The notes below the pieces were generated by a model. It was not told where the DNA came from. It did not search any database and worked only from the letters and a program-made list of their open reading frames with translations. A stretch of 23,461 bases of DNA from Bacteroidota bacterium (GTDB lineage: Bacteria; Bacteroidota; Bacteroidia; CAILMK01), in the NCBI GenBank assembly GCA_013287095.1, contig JABDEJ010000033.1:1-23461 (forward strand). The letters are read 5' to 3'. Positions 7,401-14,903 of this stretch are shown here, piece after piece (the first letter of the stretch is position 1; every line of letters starts with the position of its first letter). The position numbers were made by a program, and so were the translations under genes.

Positions 7401-9636
7401 AACAAATCATGGCCAGTGCCCGGTAACTGTTTTGAGTGATACAATTAATGTGGTACCAAAAGCTGTCGCAGGATTTATACCTTCGGTAAAGAACTTTTGT
7501 GGTGGGGGGCAAATCTCCTTTAAAAACACCAGCCTGAATACGGTAAGTTTTTTGTTTGATTATGGTGACGACTCCGCCATTGACACTAATACCCTGGCAA
7601 GCCATCTTTATTTTTATGATCCCAAACGGGATACAGGAGCTTCTGTTTCATTTTTCCCAAAGCTCATCGCATTTAATGCCGCCGGATGTTCTGATACCCT
7701 TAAAGATACCATTAAAATCTATCGTTTGCCCATAGCCGGTTTTACCAATTCGGCGACATCAGGATGTAATTTTCTTAAGGTTAATTTTATCGACACGAGC
7801 AAAAACAGCTTTGCCTCAGAATGGTTTTTCGATAATAAAAGCTCGGTTGATGCATTCGGCAAAAAAGTCAGCTTTTTTTATAATCCGGGATCATACACCG
7901 TAAAATTGCGCGCGGTTTCTTTACAAAATTGTGTGGACTCTGTCGTAAAATTAAACCTCATTTCGGTGAACGCCATTCCAAAAACGGATTTCAGCGTTTC
8001 AGATTCTGATATTTGTTATGGTGATTCGGTTTCGTTCAAAAATCTTACCGAGCCTGCGGATTCAGTGGTAAAATGGTTGTGGAAATTCAACGATCCTGGT
8101 GCACCTTATGATACGAGTTCAGCAAAAAATCCTGTTTTTGTTTTTTATGCCAAAGGATGGCACAATGTCACCTTGATCGCAATTGATAAAAGGGGATGCG
8201 GCGATACCATTACCAAAAAAGCTGTATTTGTGGAAGATACGCTGCCCCCACAAAACACCAGTTTACTCTATGTGTCAGTGATCGACGAACATACGATTCA
8301 GATAACTTATAAAAAAAGCGCTCTTATTCGTTTTGAAAGCTACGGTATCAGCCAGATTGCCAATGGTGTTCCTGTAGATACTGGTGAAATAAAAAATATA
8401 AGCGACACCATTTTTGCTTATCATAGTACCGCCATAAATACTTTCAATTCAAGCTATTGCTTTGGTATTCAAACCGAAAATCAGTGTGGCAAAGTATCAT
8501 CTATTAGTTTGCCTCATTGTACCATTTTGCTTGCCGGATATGCGAACCCGGGCCCTGGAAACCTGTTGAGTTGGACGGCATACTCAGGTTGGAACCCTGA
8601 TTGGTATTATATTTACAGAGAGGATAGTAGCGGTTCTTTCAAAATAATTGATTCCGTGAAGGGAAACGTCCTATCATGGACTGACACAGCGCTTTGCGAT
8701 GAGACATATTGTTATTATGTTGCGGCGAAAAACAACATCGGCCCTTATCTGTCAAATAGTAACGGCATTTGCCTCAAAGCAAGATATGTTCGCCAGACAG
8801 TAGCACTTAACTTACGCTATGCAACGGTATTTAACAACAGCGTGGTGAAAATTGAATGGGACACATCTGCTTATAAAGGATTGGTTGGCTATCAATTAGG
8901 CAAGTATTATCCAAACAAAGGATGGGTTGATGATTATGCTTTTTCGAGTTCCAATACTTACACAGATGCCAGTGCTAAAATAAACGATAGCAGTTATATA
9001 TACACAGTGCGGACTATTGATAAATGCGGATATACAGGACCTGAAAGTAATATCGGGACATCTATATTTTTGAAACAAGCCATCAATAATGACAATGTCG
9101 CTTTATCGTGGAATGGGTACCGAAACTGGCTGGGGGGTGTTCAGAACTACCTGGTACAGGTCCAGTTAAAAAACAAGCAATTCAAGACGATTGCCAATCT
9201 TCACGGATCAGACACTACGTATACAGATGATTCTGTATATAATGCCATAGATACCGCCTACTGTTACAGGGTGATAGCGATAGAAAACAGTACCAGAGCG
9301 GATAGCAGCACGTCGAACCTGACCTGTGCGGTACTGCCTTCACGGATATTTGTGCCTAATGCATTTTCGCCGAACGGTGACAGTATTAATGACGTATGGA
9401 AAGTTTCGGCCTTATCTGTCTATAATGTTATTGGTACGAAGCTGACCACTTTCGATGCCAAAGTATATAACCGCTGGGGAACACTTGTTTTCGAATCAAA
9501 CAATATTTATAAGGGTTGGGATGGTACCTTTAAAGGCGAAAATGCCCCTCCGGATGTTTACATTTATATGATTTATGCAGAAGGAATTGACCACAAATAC
9601 ATATCGCTCAAGGGCTATATAACTTTGTTAAGATGA
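4420..9636 (+). CDS. Giant PKD/Fn3 protein with type B T9SS sorting domain, copy 2 (complete)
   Basis: A 1738-residue secreted protein. The N-terminus (MRLKPWHR, a hydrophobic run at ~9-24, then KASA before QC) is a signal peptide, probably cleaved after A29. PKD/Ig-like modules follow from ~31 to ~1275. Recognisable cores are WDFGNG 66-71, YSWSFPGG 233-240, WDFGDG 783-788, DFYGNG 963-968, DYGDDS 1047-1052 and WKFNDPG 1221-1227. Four Fn3-like modules occupy roughly 1277-1371, 1372-1454, 1455-1551 and 1552-1641; the sorting domain is 1642-1738. I count 42 cysteines after the signal peptide, mostly one near the start of each module and one in a GC or HC near its end, which suggests disulfides within modules. 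The start ATG overlaps the previous stop (ATGA), and no Shine-Dalgarno is evident, as is usual in this phylum. The protein is probably displayed on the cell surface; ligand and role are unknown. Adhesin is the best guess by analogy with SprB-type PKD proteins. Confidence 0.93.
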   Translation: MRLKPWHRIICTIILVMILSGFFGQKASAQCSGINFKASTTKGCPLLLVKFSAIGTSTSAGTSFKWDFGNGFVTGNDTITKAFTNSGPYTIRLQATLSGASTACPVITKDSFITVYPVPVPVITANPGFLDCNASPITFTDSTVGSVSRQWIINGKKDTTRSVKSYLQPGSYTINLFSTNKFGCQGYATQTEQVHSYLLMEMCDSFTVTPTYTKGEFVSQILINSENRKITNYSWSFPGGNPSSSTKASPSGIIYTDLSKRYDITLAVTADDGCTYSNTDESFVTSFVSLAFQTLCAGTKYPVTLYEPKIVPYNFLFPAAWMDLKQDTLAYYTPGNYSATVTIPVTTCSDIIHYPFYVKVLGPATSFTSDNNQICHSTDTVSLINTTDTLNAPNTNFTWYIFDSTDMNLLPTNNQIGPMTDFDTTYIPGRLGKFGVSLVATSSNGCNDTFNVPYFITVAKPKSNFDSINLPSCYGNTVHLVSLPTPSEGPHTNYSYTWSVINEAPQSQPDSSQVPFYDFDTDSMGVFDVSLVVSNGHCSSDTTKKAVFKIIGDITSVTIDNPDGCLNPTFTTVAHVNHEKKFPNDPNHPPLYRWWTLKTDTHFVHFLDSNANSTRIVITKSGCHQINLDIMTILDGDTCIQTYPTNTQKPAILCVGPSLGYVIDPPLPLRCPGDTVNVYNRSTYVTNGYKWKVIPANQAVILPSDTSTNIRIVFKTDTCYKIILSGTRDVNGTLCSNADTAFACITLPKPNFYTTTSTLYCAPAISTFVNTTVTPTLGNQYIWDFGDGKTLYNPGGSLPPGDSVSHVYSSFNKAEYDVSLTAINYLGCKTSIAKKAIINIIGPVPVFTMDKNTGCDSVTVHFTNTSSNVKKFYFSYDDGSPIDSINLAPHTYVLSDPSLDSIVYHPTLISLDDTSCRDYFQDSIKVYRASSDIKILSNILKGCVPLTVQFNATSKLANTWKWDFYGNGTINDSVDQNPVFTYTKPGIYRARLTVTNHGQCPVTVLSDTINVVPKAVAGFIPSVKNFCGGGQISFKNTSLNTVSFLFDYGDDSAIDTNTLASHLYFYDPKRDTGASVSFFPKLIAFNAAGCSDTLKDTIKIYRLPIAGFTNSATSGCNFLKVNFIDTSKNSFASEWFFDNKSSVDAFGKKVSFFYNPGSYTVKLRAVSLQNCVDSVVKLNLISVNAIPKTDFSVSDSDICYGDSVSFKNLTEPADSVVKWLWKFNDPGAPYDTSSAKNPVFVFYAKGWHNVTLIAIDKRGCGDTITKKAVFVEDTLPPQNTSLLYVSVIDEHTIQITYKKSALIRFESYGISQIANGVPVDTGEIKNISDTIFAYHSTAINTFNSSYCFGIQTENQCGKVSSISLPHCTILLAGYANPGPGNLLSWTAYSGWNPDWYYIYREDSSGSFKIIDSVKGNVLSWTDTALCDETYCYYVAAKNNIGPYLSNSNGICLKARYVRQTVALNLRYATVFNNSVVKIEWDTSAYKGLVGYQLGKYYPNKGWVDDYAFSSSNTYTDASAKINDSSYIYTVRTIDKCGYTGPESNIGTSIFLKQAINNDNVALSWNGYRNWLGGVQNYLVQVQLKNKQFKTIANLHGSDTTYTDDSVYNAIDTAYCYRVIAIENSTRADSSTSNLTCAVLPSRIFVPNAFSPNGDSINDVWKVSALSVYNVIGTKLTTFDAKVYNRWGTLVFESNNIYKGWDGTFKGENAPPDVYIYMIYAEGIDHKYISLKGYITLLR
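9343..9633 (+). other. Type B T9SS C-terminal sorting domain, copy 2
   Basis: Residues 1642-1738 of the copy 2 product: RIFVPNAFSPNGDS, NRWGTLVFES, KGWDGTFKG, DVYIYMI, ending TLLR. It aligns without gaps to the domains ending copies 1 and 3. Confidence 0.93.
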
Positions 9637-9652
9637 TGGAGTCAAAATATCG

Positions 9653-12600
9653 GTGGTGAAAGCATTGAACTACATACTAAAGGTCCTTTTGATTTTTTTT
9701 ATTCACGCAGGGTTCCTTTGTATTGATTCAAATGCGCAATGCAGCGGTATTGATTTTAAAGCCAATACCACAAAAGGCTGCCCTCTCCTGATAGTTAAAT
9801 TCTCAGCCATTGGTACTTCATCAGCGGCAGGCACAACTTTTCAATGGGACTTTGGGAATGGGTTTGTAAGCGGTGCCGATACCATTACCAAGGCCTTTGC
9901 AGCTCAGGGCCAATACAATATAAAAATGCTGGCCACGCCGATCGGTGCAGCTTCTGCATGTCCGGTAATTGAGAAAGATACTTTTATCACCGTATATCCT
10001 GTTCCATCCCCTGTAATAGTTGCAAATCCAGGGTTAACCATCTGTAACATTGGTACAAAAGTGAGCTTCACCGATAACACACCCGGAACAATAAGCAGAA
10101 AGTGGATCATATACGGGATCAAAGACACTTCAAAGAAAACAAATTTTACCCCTCCCAACGCGGGACAATATTCCATAAACCTTTTTACTATAAATACATA
10201 CGGCTGCCAGGGAAACACCCTTGATGCCCTGAATGTATATGATTCAGTCCCCGTAGATATCTACGGTTATTTTACAGCCACTCCAACTTACACAAAAGCC
10301 ATTTTTGCACCATATACCGGGAACCTTGCAGGCAATACGATCACAGGATATTCATGGTCATTTCCGGGTGGCATTCCATCCTCATCATTCCTGGCAAACC
10401 CTCCCTCCGTTATTTACACAAATGTTAAGAAGAAATACGATGTTATTCTTACCATCACCCTTAGTAGCGGATGCTCCTATACTGTTGACCGTAAAGGATT
10501 TGTTTATCCCTTTCTGACGCCGGAATTCACTAATGAATGTACTGCCAATGCTTTTAAGGTTTACGGAGATACGGGCATTGAAGGCAGGTCCGGGTTTAAT
10601 TTAAGTTTCCCGGGCGGTGTTCTGATAGAGCCGCTACCGATTATAACGACCCCATTTTATGGGACTTTAACCTATTCAAAACCAGGAAAATACCCGGCTT
10701 CATTTATTTATCATGAAAGCGGTGGCGACTCTATTACCATAAATTTCCCTTACTACATAAATATTATCGGCCCCATAGCTGATTTTACTTCTAAAGACAA
10801 TCAACTATGCAGCGCGGGTGATACAGCACATTTTATCAATGAAAGCGATAGCACAAATGCACCGAATGTGAAATATACATGGTACATCTTAGACTCACTT
10901 GATAAAAACCTGATCACAGGGAACAACGAGATAGGTCCTACCTCAATGTATAACGCCAGGTATGAACCAGGTAAAGCCGGAGCTTATGGTATTTCACTGG
11001 TTGCCACCAGTTCAGACGGATGCAAAGATTCAATAAACAAAGCGGCCTTTATTACAGTCATTCAACCAATATCGAACTTTAATACCCAGAATACATTACA
11101 GTGCTTTAAGACTCTCATGCAATTCGTCCCGGAACCTACCCCTTCAGAAGGGATTAATAATTATTACAAATTCAAATGGACCATTCATGATGAATCTGAT
11201 CCTTCAGTGCCAGATACATTGGTCACGCCAACTCCTACAATGGGCCCAACTTTATCTTATATCCCTCCCATGCTGGGCACCTACGATATTAGCCTCACCG
11301 TTTCAAACGGGCATTGCAGTGCCCTTAAAGTTAAGAAAGCCGCTTTCACCGTGGTTGGTGATTCGACGGCATTATTTGTCTCCAAATACAACGGCTGCCT
11401 CTCACCCGATTTTACCATTACCGCACAAACGGCCACGGAACATATATATCCCAATGACCCGAATAATCCTCCTGTATATCAATGGTCGGCATCACCGGCA
11501 ACAGGCGTTAGTTTCTCAAATCCGAATTCACCTAAGACAGACGTTACTTTCACACTGCCAGACTGTTATAATATTTACCTGACCATTACCACAACCGTTG
11601 GAACATTTGTTTGCAAAGATGTATATCCGGCTGACAGTCAGATATGTGTCGGGGCGCAGGTATATTATCGTTCACCACCTGATTTATTAAGACCTTTAGG
11701 GTGTCTTGGTGATGTTGTCCACTTTATAAATACATCCGATATCAGCAACGGAGTTTATGGTTTTAAATGGTCCGTAATGCCTCCTGGCTCTGCAGACATA
11801 CTACCTTCTGACTCATCGCTTAGTGTTAATATTGTTTTTAATGCGGATACTTGTTACAGTGTTTTTTTATCCGGTTCCAGGAAAATTCCCGGACAAACCT
11901 GCACCAATACCTGGACTGAAACAGGGTTTTGTTATAGTCGCCTTCTGCCTGATTTCTATACAACTACGCCGACTTTGTACTGCGCACCAGCGGTGGCAAC
12001 TTTTAAAAGTTCAACCAAAAATGCAGTCAGTTTTATGTGGTATTTTGGTGATGGCGACAGCCTTTTTGTGGGTGACACAAGTACTGTCTATCATGTGTAT
12101 CAAAAGTTCACCCGAGGCGATTACGATGTTAGCCTTATTGCTTACGATAAAAATGGATGCCCGAGCAGTAAAATAACCAAAAAAGCATTTATAAATATTA
12201 CCGGTCCTGTGCCGTTATTTACAGTAGATAAATCTGTTGGCTGCGATAGTGTTTATGTGAATTTTACCAATACCAGCAAAAACGTAAACAAGTTTTATTT
12301 TTTATATGACGACAATTCTCCAATCGATTCTGTAAGCCTTGCACCACATAAATACGTCCTTGACCCTGTACAGGATTCAGTTATTTATTATCCGACACTT
12401 CTTTCAAGGGATGACCCTTCATGCCACACTTTTATACAAGATACTATCAAACTATACCGTGTTCCATCTGATGCCAAAATAACGCATGGCCGTGCATCCG
12501 GTTGTGCGCCATTAACGGTTCAGTTCCAGGCATTATCCAAGATCTCAAACGGCTGGAAATGGGACTTTTACGGAGACGGAAAAATTGAAGACTCCGTAGA

Positions 12601-14893
12601 TCAGAACCCTGCTTTTACCTTTGCCAGGGGAGGTAAATTTGTTGCCAGGTTAACAGTATCCAATCATGGTCAATGTCCCTATACCGTTTACAGCGATACC
12701 ATTTCAGTTGAGGCAAATGCATCTCCCGGATTTATACCGTCCAGAAAAACTTTTTGTGGTGAGCAGACCATCACTTTCAAAAACACAACTAAGAATGCGG
12801 TAAAATATGTGTTTAATTATGGAGACGGTTCGCCAGGTGACAGCAATTTTATTTCTCCCCATAACTATTATTTTCACCCTTTAGTTGACACGGGCGATGT
12901 CGTCTATTACACACCAACACTTATTGCTTATGATGCCGATGGATGTCATGATAGTGTAACAGATACCATAGCTTGTTTTGAAAAGCCCGTTCCCGGGTTC
13001 AAAAATTCAAATGTTTATGGCTGTAGCCCACTTACGTTGACCTTTACCGATACCAGCCAGAATGGATTTTCGGCCAATTGGGACTTTGAAAATAATGGAA
13101 CCATTGACACCACTGGCAAAACTGTAGATTGGGTATATCCACCTGGTATATATACGGTTAAAATGTTTTCAATTTCACCGCACGGATGCGTGGATTCAGT
13201 CATGAAAGTGAACCTGGTCACATCCAATCCCTTGCCGGCTGTAGATTTCAGCGTTGCTGATTCTGATGCCTGTTTAAAAGTCCCGGTAACTTTTAATAAT
13301 CTGACCGGCAAGACAGATTCTATCGTCAAATGGCAATGGGATTTTGACGACCCGGGAACACATAGCGATACAAGTTCAGAAAAAGATCCTTCATATACCT
13401 TTACAAAACCTGGAAAGCATGTGATCACTCTTGAAGCCACTGATAGTAAAGGATGCCCGAATACCATCAGCAAGAACGCGGTTAATGTGGAAAGCCCGGT
13501 TACCCCTCCGACAGCAAATATTAGCTATGTAACTGTTTTGAACCAGGATTCGGTGCAAATCGCATGGAATAAAAGTAATATTAACCGTTTTGGATCTTAC
13601 ATTATTAATCAATTAACAAATAGCGGCAAACTGGTTTTAAACACTGTTAATAACCAGGATAATACCGTTTTTATTTTCCATGATTCTGATGTAAATACAT
13701 CCGATTCCAGCTATTGCTTTAGTATACAGGTCCTTGATCATTGCGAAAATATATCCTTCGGTAGTTTTGAGCATTGTACTATATTGCTGAATGGTACTTA
13801 TAATCCACAGACAGACAATACGTTAAATTGGAGCGGATATGTTGGATGGATACCTGATTGGTATCAGATCTACCGTGCCGGTAATAATGGAGTATATAAA
13901 CTAATTGACTCTGTGAAAGGCAATGTGTTATCATATTCAGACACAATCCTTTGCGATGAAAACTATTGCTATTTTGTCAGGGCTGCAAATGATAGCCTTG
14001 GATATATTTCAAACAGCAACAAAATATGTATTAATAGTCATTATGTGGATCAGAGTGTTCCGCTGTATATGCACTATGCCACGGTAGTGAACAACAATAT
14101 GGTAAAGCTTCAATGGGATTCATCGGCTATCAAAGGTCTTATCGGTTACCAGGTCGGCAGATATCTTCCGGGTGTAGGATGGAATGATAACTATGCCTTT
14201 AGTGAATTTAATACTTACAATGATGCGGCACCTAAAACAAACGATAGCAGCTATATATACAGGGTACGTACCATAGATAAATGTGGTTATACGAGTCCTG
14301 AAAGTAATATTGGTACATCTATTTTATTAAAGCACGCCATCAATAACGATAATATATCGCTGACATGGACCGGATACAAAAACTGGGCGGGGGGTGTACA
14401 AAATTATCTCGTACAGGTTCAATTAAAAAACAAACAGTATAAAACCATTGCTACATTGTCGGCAAGCGATACAACTTATACAGATGATTCGGTTTATAAT
14501 GCCATAGATACTGCCTACTGCTATAGGGTGATTGCTATTGAAAATGGCGGAAGACAAGACAGCAGCATATCAAATGTTAGTTGTGCGGTGTTGCCTTCAA
14601 GGATATTTATACCCAATGCATTTTCTCCGAATGGCGACAGCCTGAATGATGTGTGGAAAGTATCGGCATTGTCAGTTTACAATATAGTGGGAAGTCAGCT
14701 CAAAGGCTTTGATGCCAAAGTATATAACAGGTGGGGAACCCTTGTTTTTGAATCAAAGGATATTAACAAGGGTTGGGACGGGAAATTCAATGGGGCTTTA
14801 GTCCCAACTGATATCTATATTTATCTTATCTCAGCAGAGGGTATAGATGGAAAATACTTAGAGTTTAGTGGGAATATAACGCTGATAAGGTAA
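9653..14893 (+). CDS. Giant PKD/Fn3 protein with type B T9SS sorting domain, copy 3 (complete)
   Basis: A 1746-residue secreted paralog of copies 1 and 2. The signal peptide has a hydrophobic run at ~7-23 and ends SNA before QC. Residues 30-82 are nearly identical to copy 2. PKD-like cores are WDFGNG 65-70, YSWSFPGG 233-240, WYFGDG 796-801, WDFYGDG 970-976, NYGDGS 1055-1060, WDFENNG 1143-1149 and WDFDDPG 1229-1235. Fn3-like modules cover ~1285-1649 and the sorting domain 1650-1746. I count 41 cysteines after the signal peptide. Relative to copy 2 it lacks the cysteines at 203 and 348 and has an extra one at 1108. The start is GTG; a second GTG follows immediately, and no in-frame ATG lies between the upstream stop (9629-9631) and the signal peptide. 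It begins 16 bases after the copy 2 stop, so is probably co-transcribed. Module ~288-372 is much more divergent from copy 2 than its flanks. Confidence 0.92.
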   Translation: MVKALNYILKVLLIFFIHAGFLCIDSNAQCSGIDFKANTTKGCPLLIVKFSAIGTSSAAGTTFQWDFGNGFVSGADTITKAFAAQGQYNIKMLATPIGAASACPVIEKDTFITVYPVPSPVIVANPGLTICNIGTKVSFTDNTPGTISRKWIIYGIKDTSKKTNFTPPNAGQYSINLFTINTYGCQGNTLDALNVYDSVPVDIYGYFTATPTYTKAIFAPYTGNLAGNTITGYSWSFPGGIPSSSFLANPPSVIYTNVKKKYDVILTITLSSGCSYTVDRKGFVYPFLTPEFTNECTANAFKVYGDTGIEGRSGFNLSFPGGVLIEPLPIITTPFYGTLTYSKPGKYPASFIYHESGGDSITINFPYYINIIGPIADFTSKDNQLCSAGDTAHFINESDSTNAPNVKYTWYILDSLDKNLITGNNEIGPTSMYNARYEPGKAGAYGISLVATSSDGCKDSINKAAFITVIQPISNFNTQNTLQCFKTLMQFVPEPTPSEGINNYYKFKWTIHDESDPSVPDTLVTPTPTMGPTLSYIPPMLGTYDISLTVSNGHCSALKVKKAAFTVVGDSTALFVSKYNGCLSPDFTITAQTATEHIYPNDPNNPPVYQWSASPATGVSFSNPNSPKTDVTFTLPDCYNIYLTITTTVGTFVCKDVYPADSQICVGAQVYYRSPPDLLRPLGCLGDVVHFINTSDISNGVYGFKWSVMPPGSADILPSDSSLSVNIVFNADTCYSVFLSGSRKIPGQTCTNTWTETGFCYSRLLPDFYTTTPTLYCAPAVATFKSSTKNAVSFMWYFGDGDSLFVGDTSTVYHVYQKFTRGDYDVSLIAYDKNGCPSSKITKKAFINITGPVPLFTVDKSVGCDSVYVNFTNTSKNVNKFYFLYDDNSPIDSVSLAPHKYVLDPVQDSVIYYPTLLSRDDPSCHTFIQDTIKLYRVPSDAKITHGRASGCAPLTVQFQALSKISNGWKWDFYGDGKIEDSVDQNPAFTFARGGKFVARLTVSNHGQCPYTVYSDTISVEANASPGFIPSRKTFCGEQTITFKNTTKNAVKYVFNYGDGSPGDSNFISPHNYYFHPLVDTGDVVYYTPTLIAYDADGCHDSVTDTIACFEKPVPGFKNSNVYGCSPLTLTFTDTSQNGFSANWDFENNGTIDTTGKTVDWVYPPGIYTVKMFSISPHGCVDSVMKVNLVTSNPLPAVDFSVADSDACLKVPVTFNNLTGKTDSIVKWQWDFDDPGTHSDTSSEKDPSYTFTKPGKHVITLEATDSKGCPNTISKNAVNVESPVTPPTANISYVTVLNQDSVQIAWNKSNINRFGSYIINQLTNSGKLVLNTVNNQDNTVFIFHDSDVNTSDSSYCFSIQVLDHCENISFGSFEHCTILLNGTYNPQTDNTLNWSGYVGWIPDWYQIYRAGNNGVYKLIDSVKGNVLSYSDTILCDENYCYFVRAANDSLGYISNSNKICINSHYVDQSVPLYMHYATVVNNNMVKLQWDSSAIKGLIGYQVGRYLPGVGWNDNYAFSEFNTYNDAAPKTNDSSYIYRVRTIDKCGYTSPESNIGTSILLKHAINNDNISLTWTGYKNWAGGVQNYLVQVQLKNKQYKTIATLSASDTTYTDDSVYNAIDTAYCYRVIAIENGGRQDSSISNVSCAVLPSRIFIPNAFSPNGDSLNDVWKVSALSVYNIVGSQLKGFDAKVYNRWGTLVFESKDINKGWDGKFNGALVPTDIYIYLISAEGIDGKYLEFSGNITLIR
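14600..14890 (+). other. Type B T9SS C-terminal sorting domain, copy 3
   Basis: Residues 1650-1746 of the copy 3 product: RIFIPNAFSPNGDS, NRWGTLVFES, KGWDGKFNG, DIYIYLI, ending NITLIR. Same length as in copies 1 and 2. Confidence 0.92.
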
Positions 14894-14903
14894 GTTACTT
14901 ACC
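14889..14903. terminator. Hairpin spanning both convergent stop codons (weak terminator candidate)
   Basis: GGTAAG-TTA-CTTACC is a perfect 6-bp stem with a 3-base loop. It contains the TAA of giant copy 3 (14891-14893) and the reverse-strand TAA of tonB (14895-14897). It is symmetric and could act on both transcripts, but neither side has a clear T-tract, so classical intrinsic termination is doubtful. Confidence 0.3.

Larger units (their letters stand above)
245..14893 (+). repeat. Tandem array of three ~5.2-kb paralogous genes
   Basis: Three genes in direct orientation share the same module order throughout (copy 1 from module 4 onward). Copies 1 and 2 share exact DNA tracts: 30 bases at 3377-3406 and 8590-8619, and 25 bases at 3009-3033 and 8222-8246. 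Copy 3 is more diverged at these sites. Copies 1 and 2 therefore look like the most recent duplicates, or have been kept alike by gene conversion. The array is a natural substrate for recombination and for short-read misassembly. Confidence 0.85.

Noticed and set aside
7210..7605. Long minus-strand frames (7210-7605, 13015-13473) inside the giants
   Set aside because: Antisense to clearly conserved PKD modules; no recognisable domains and not preserved between copies.
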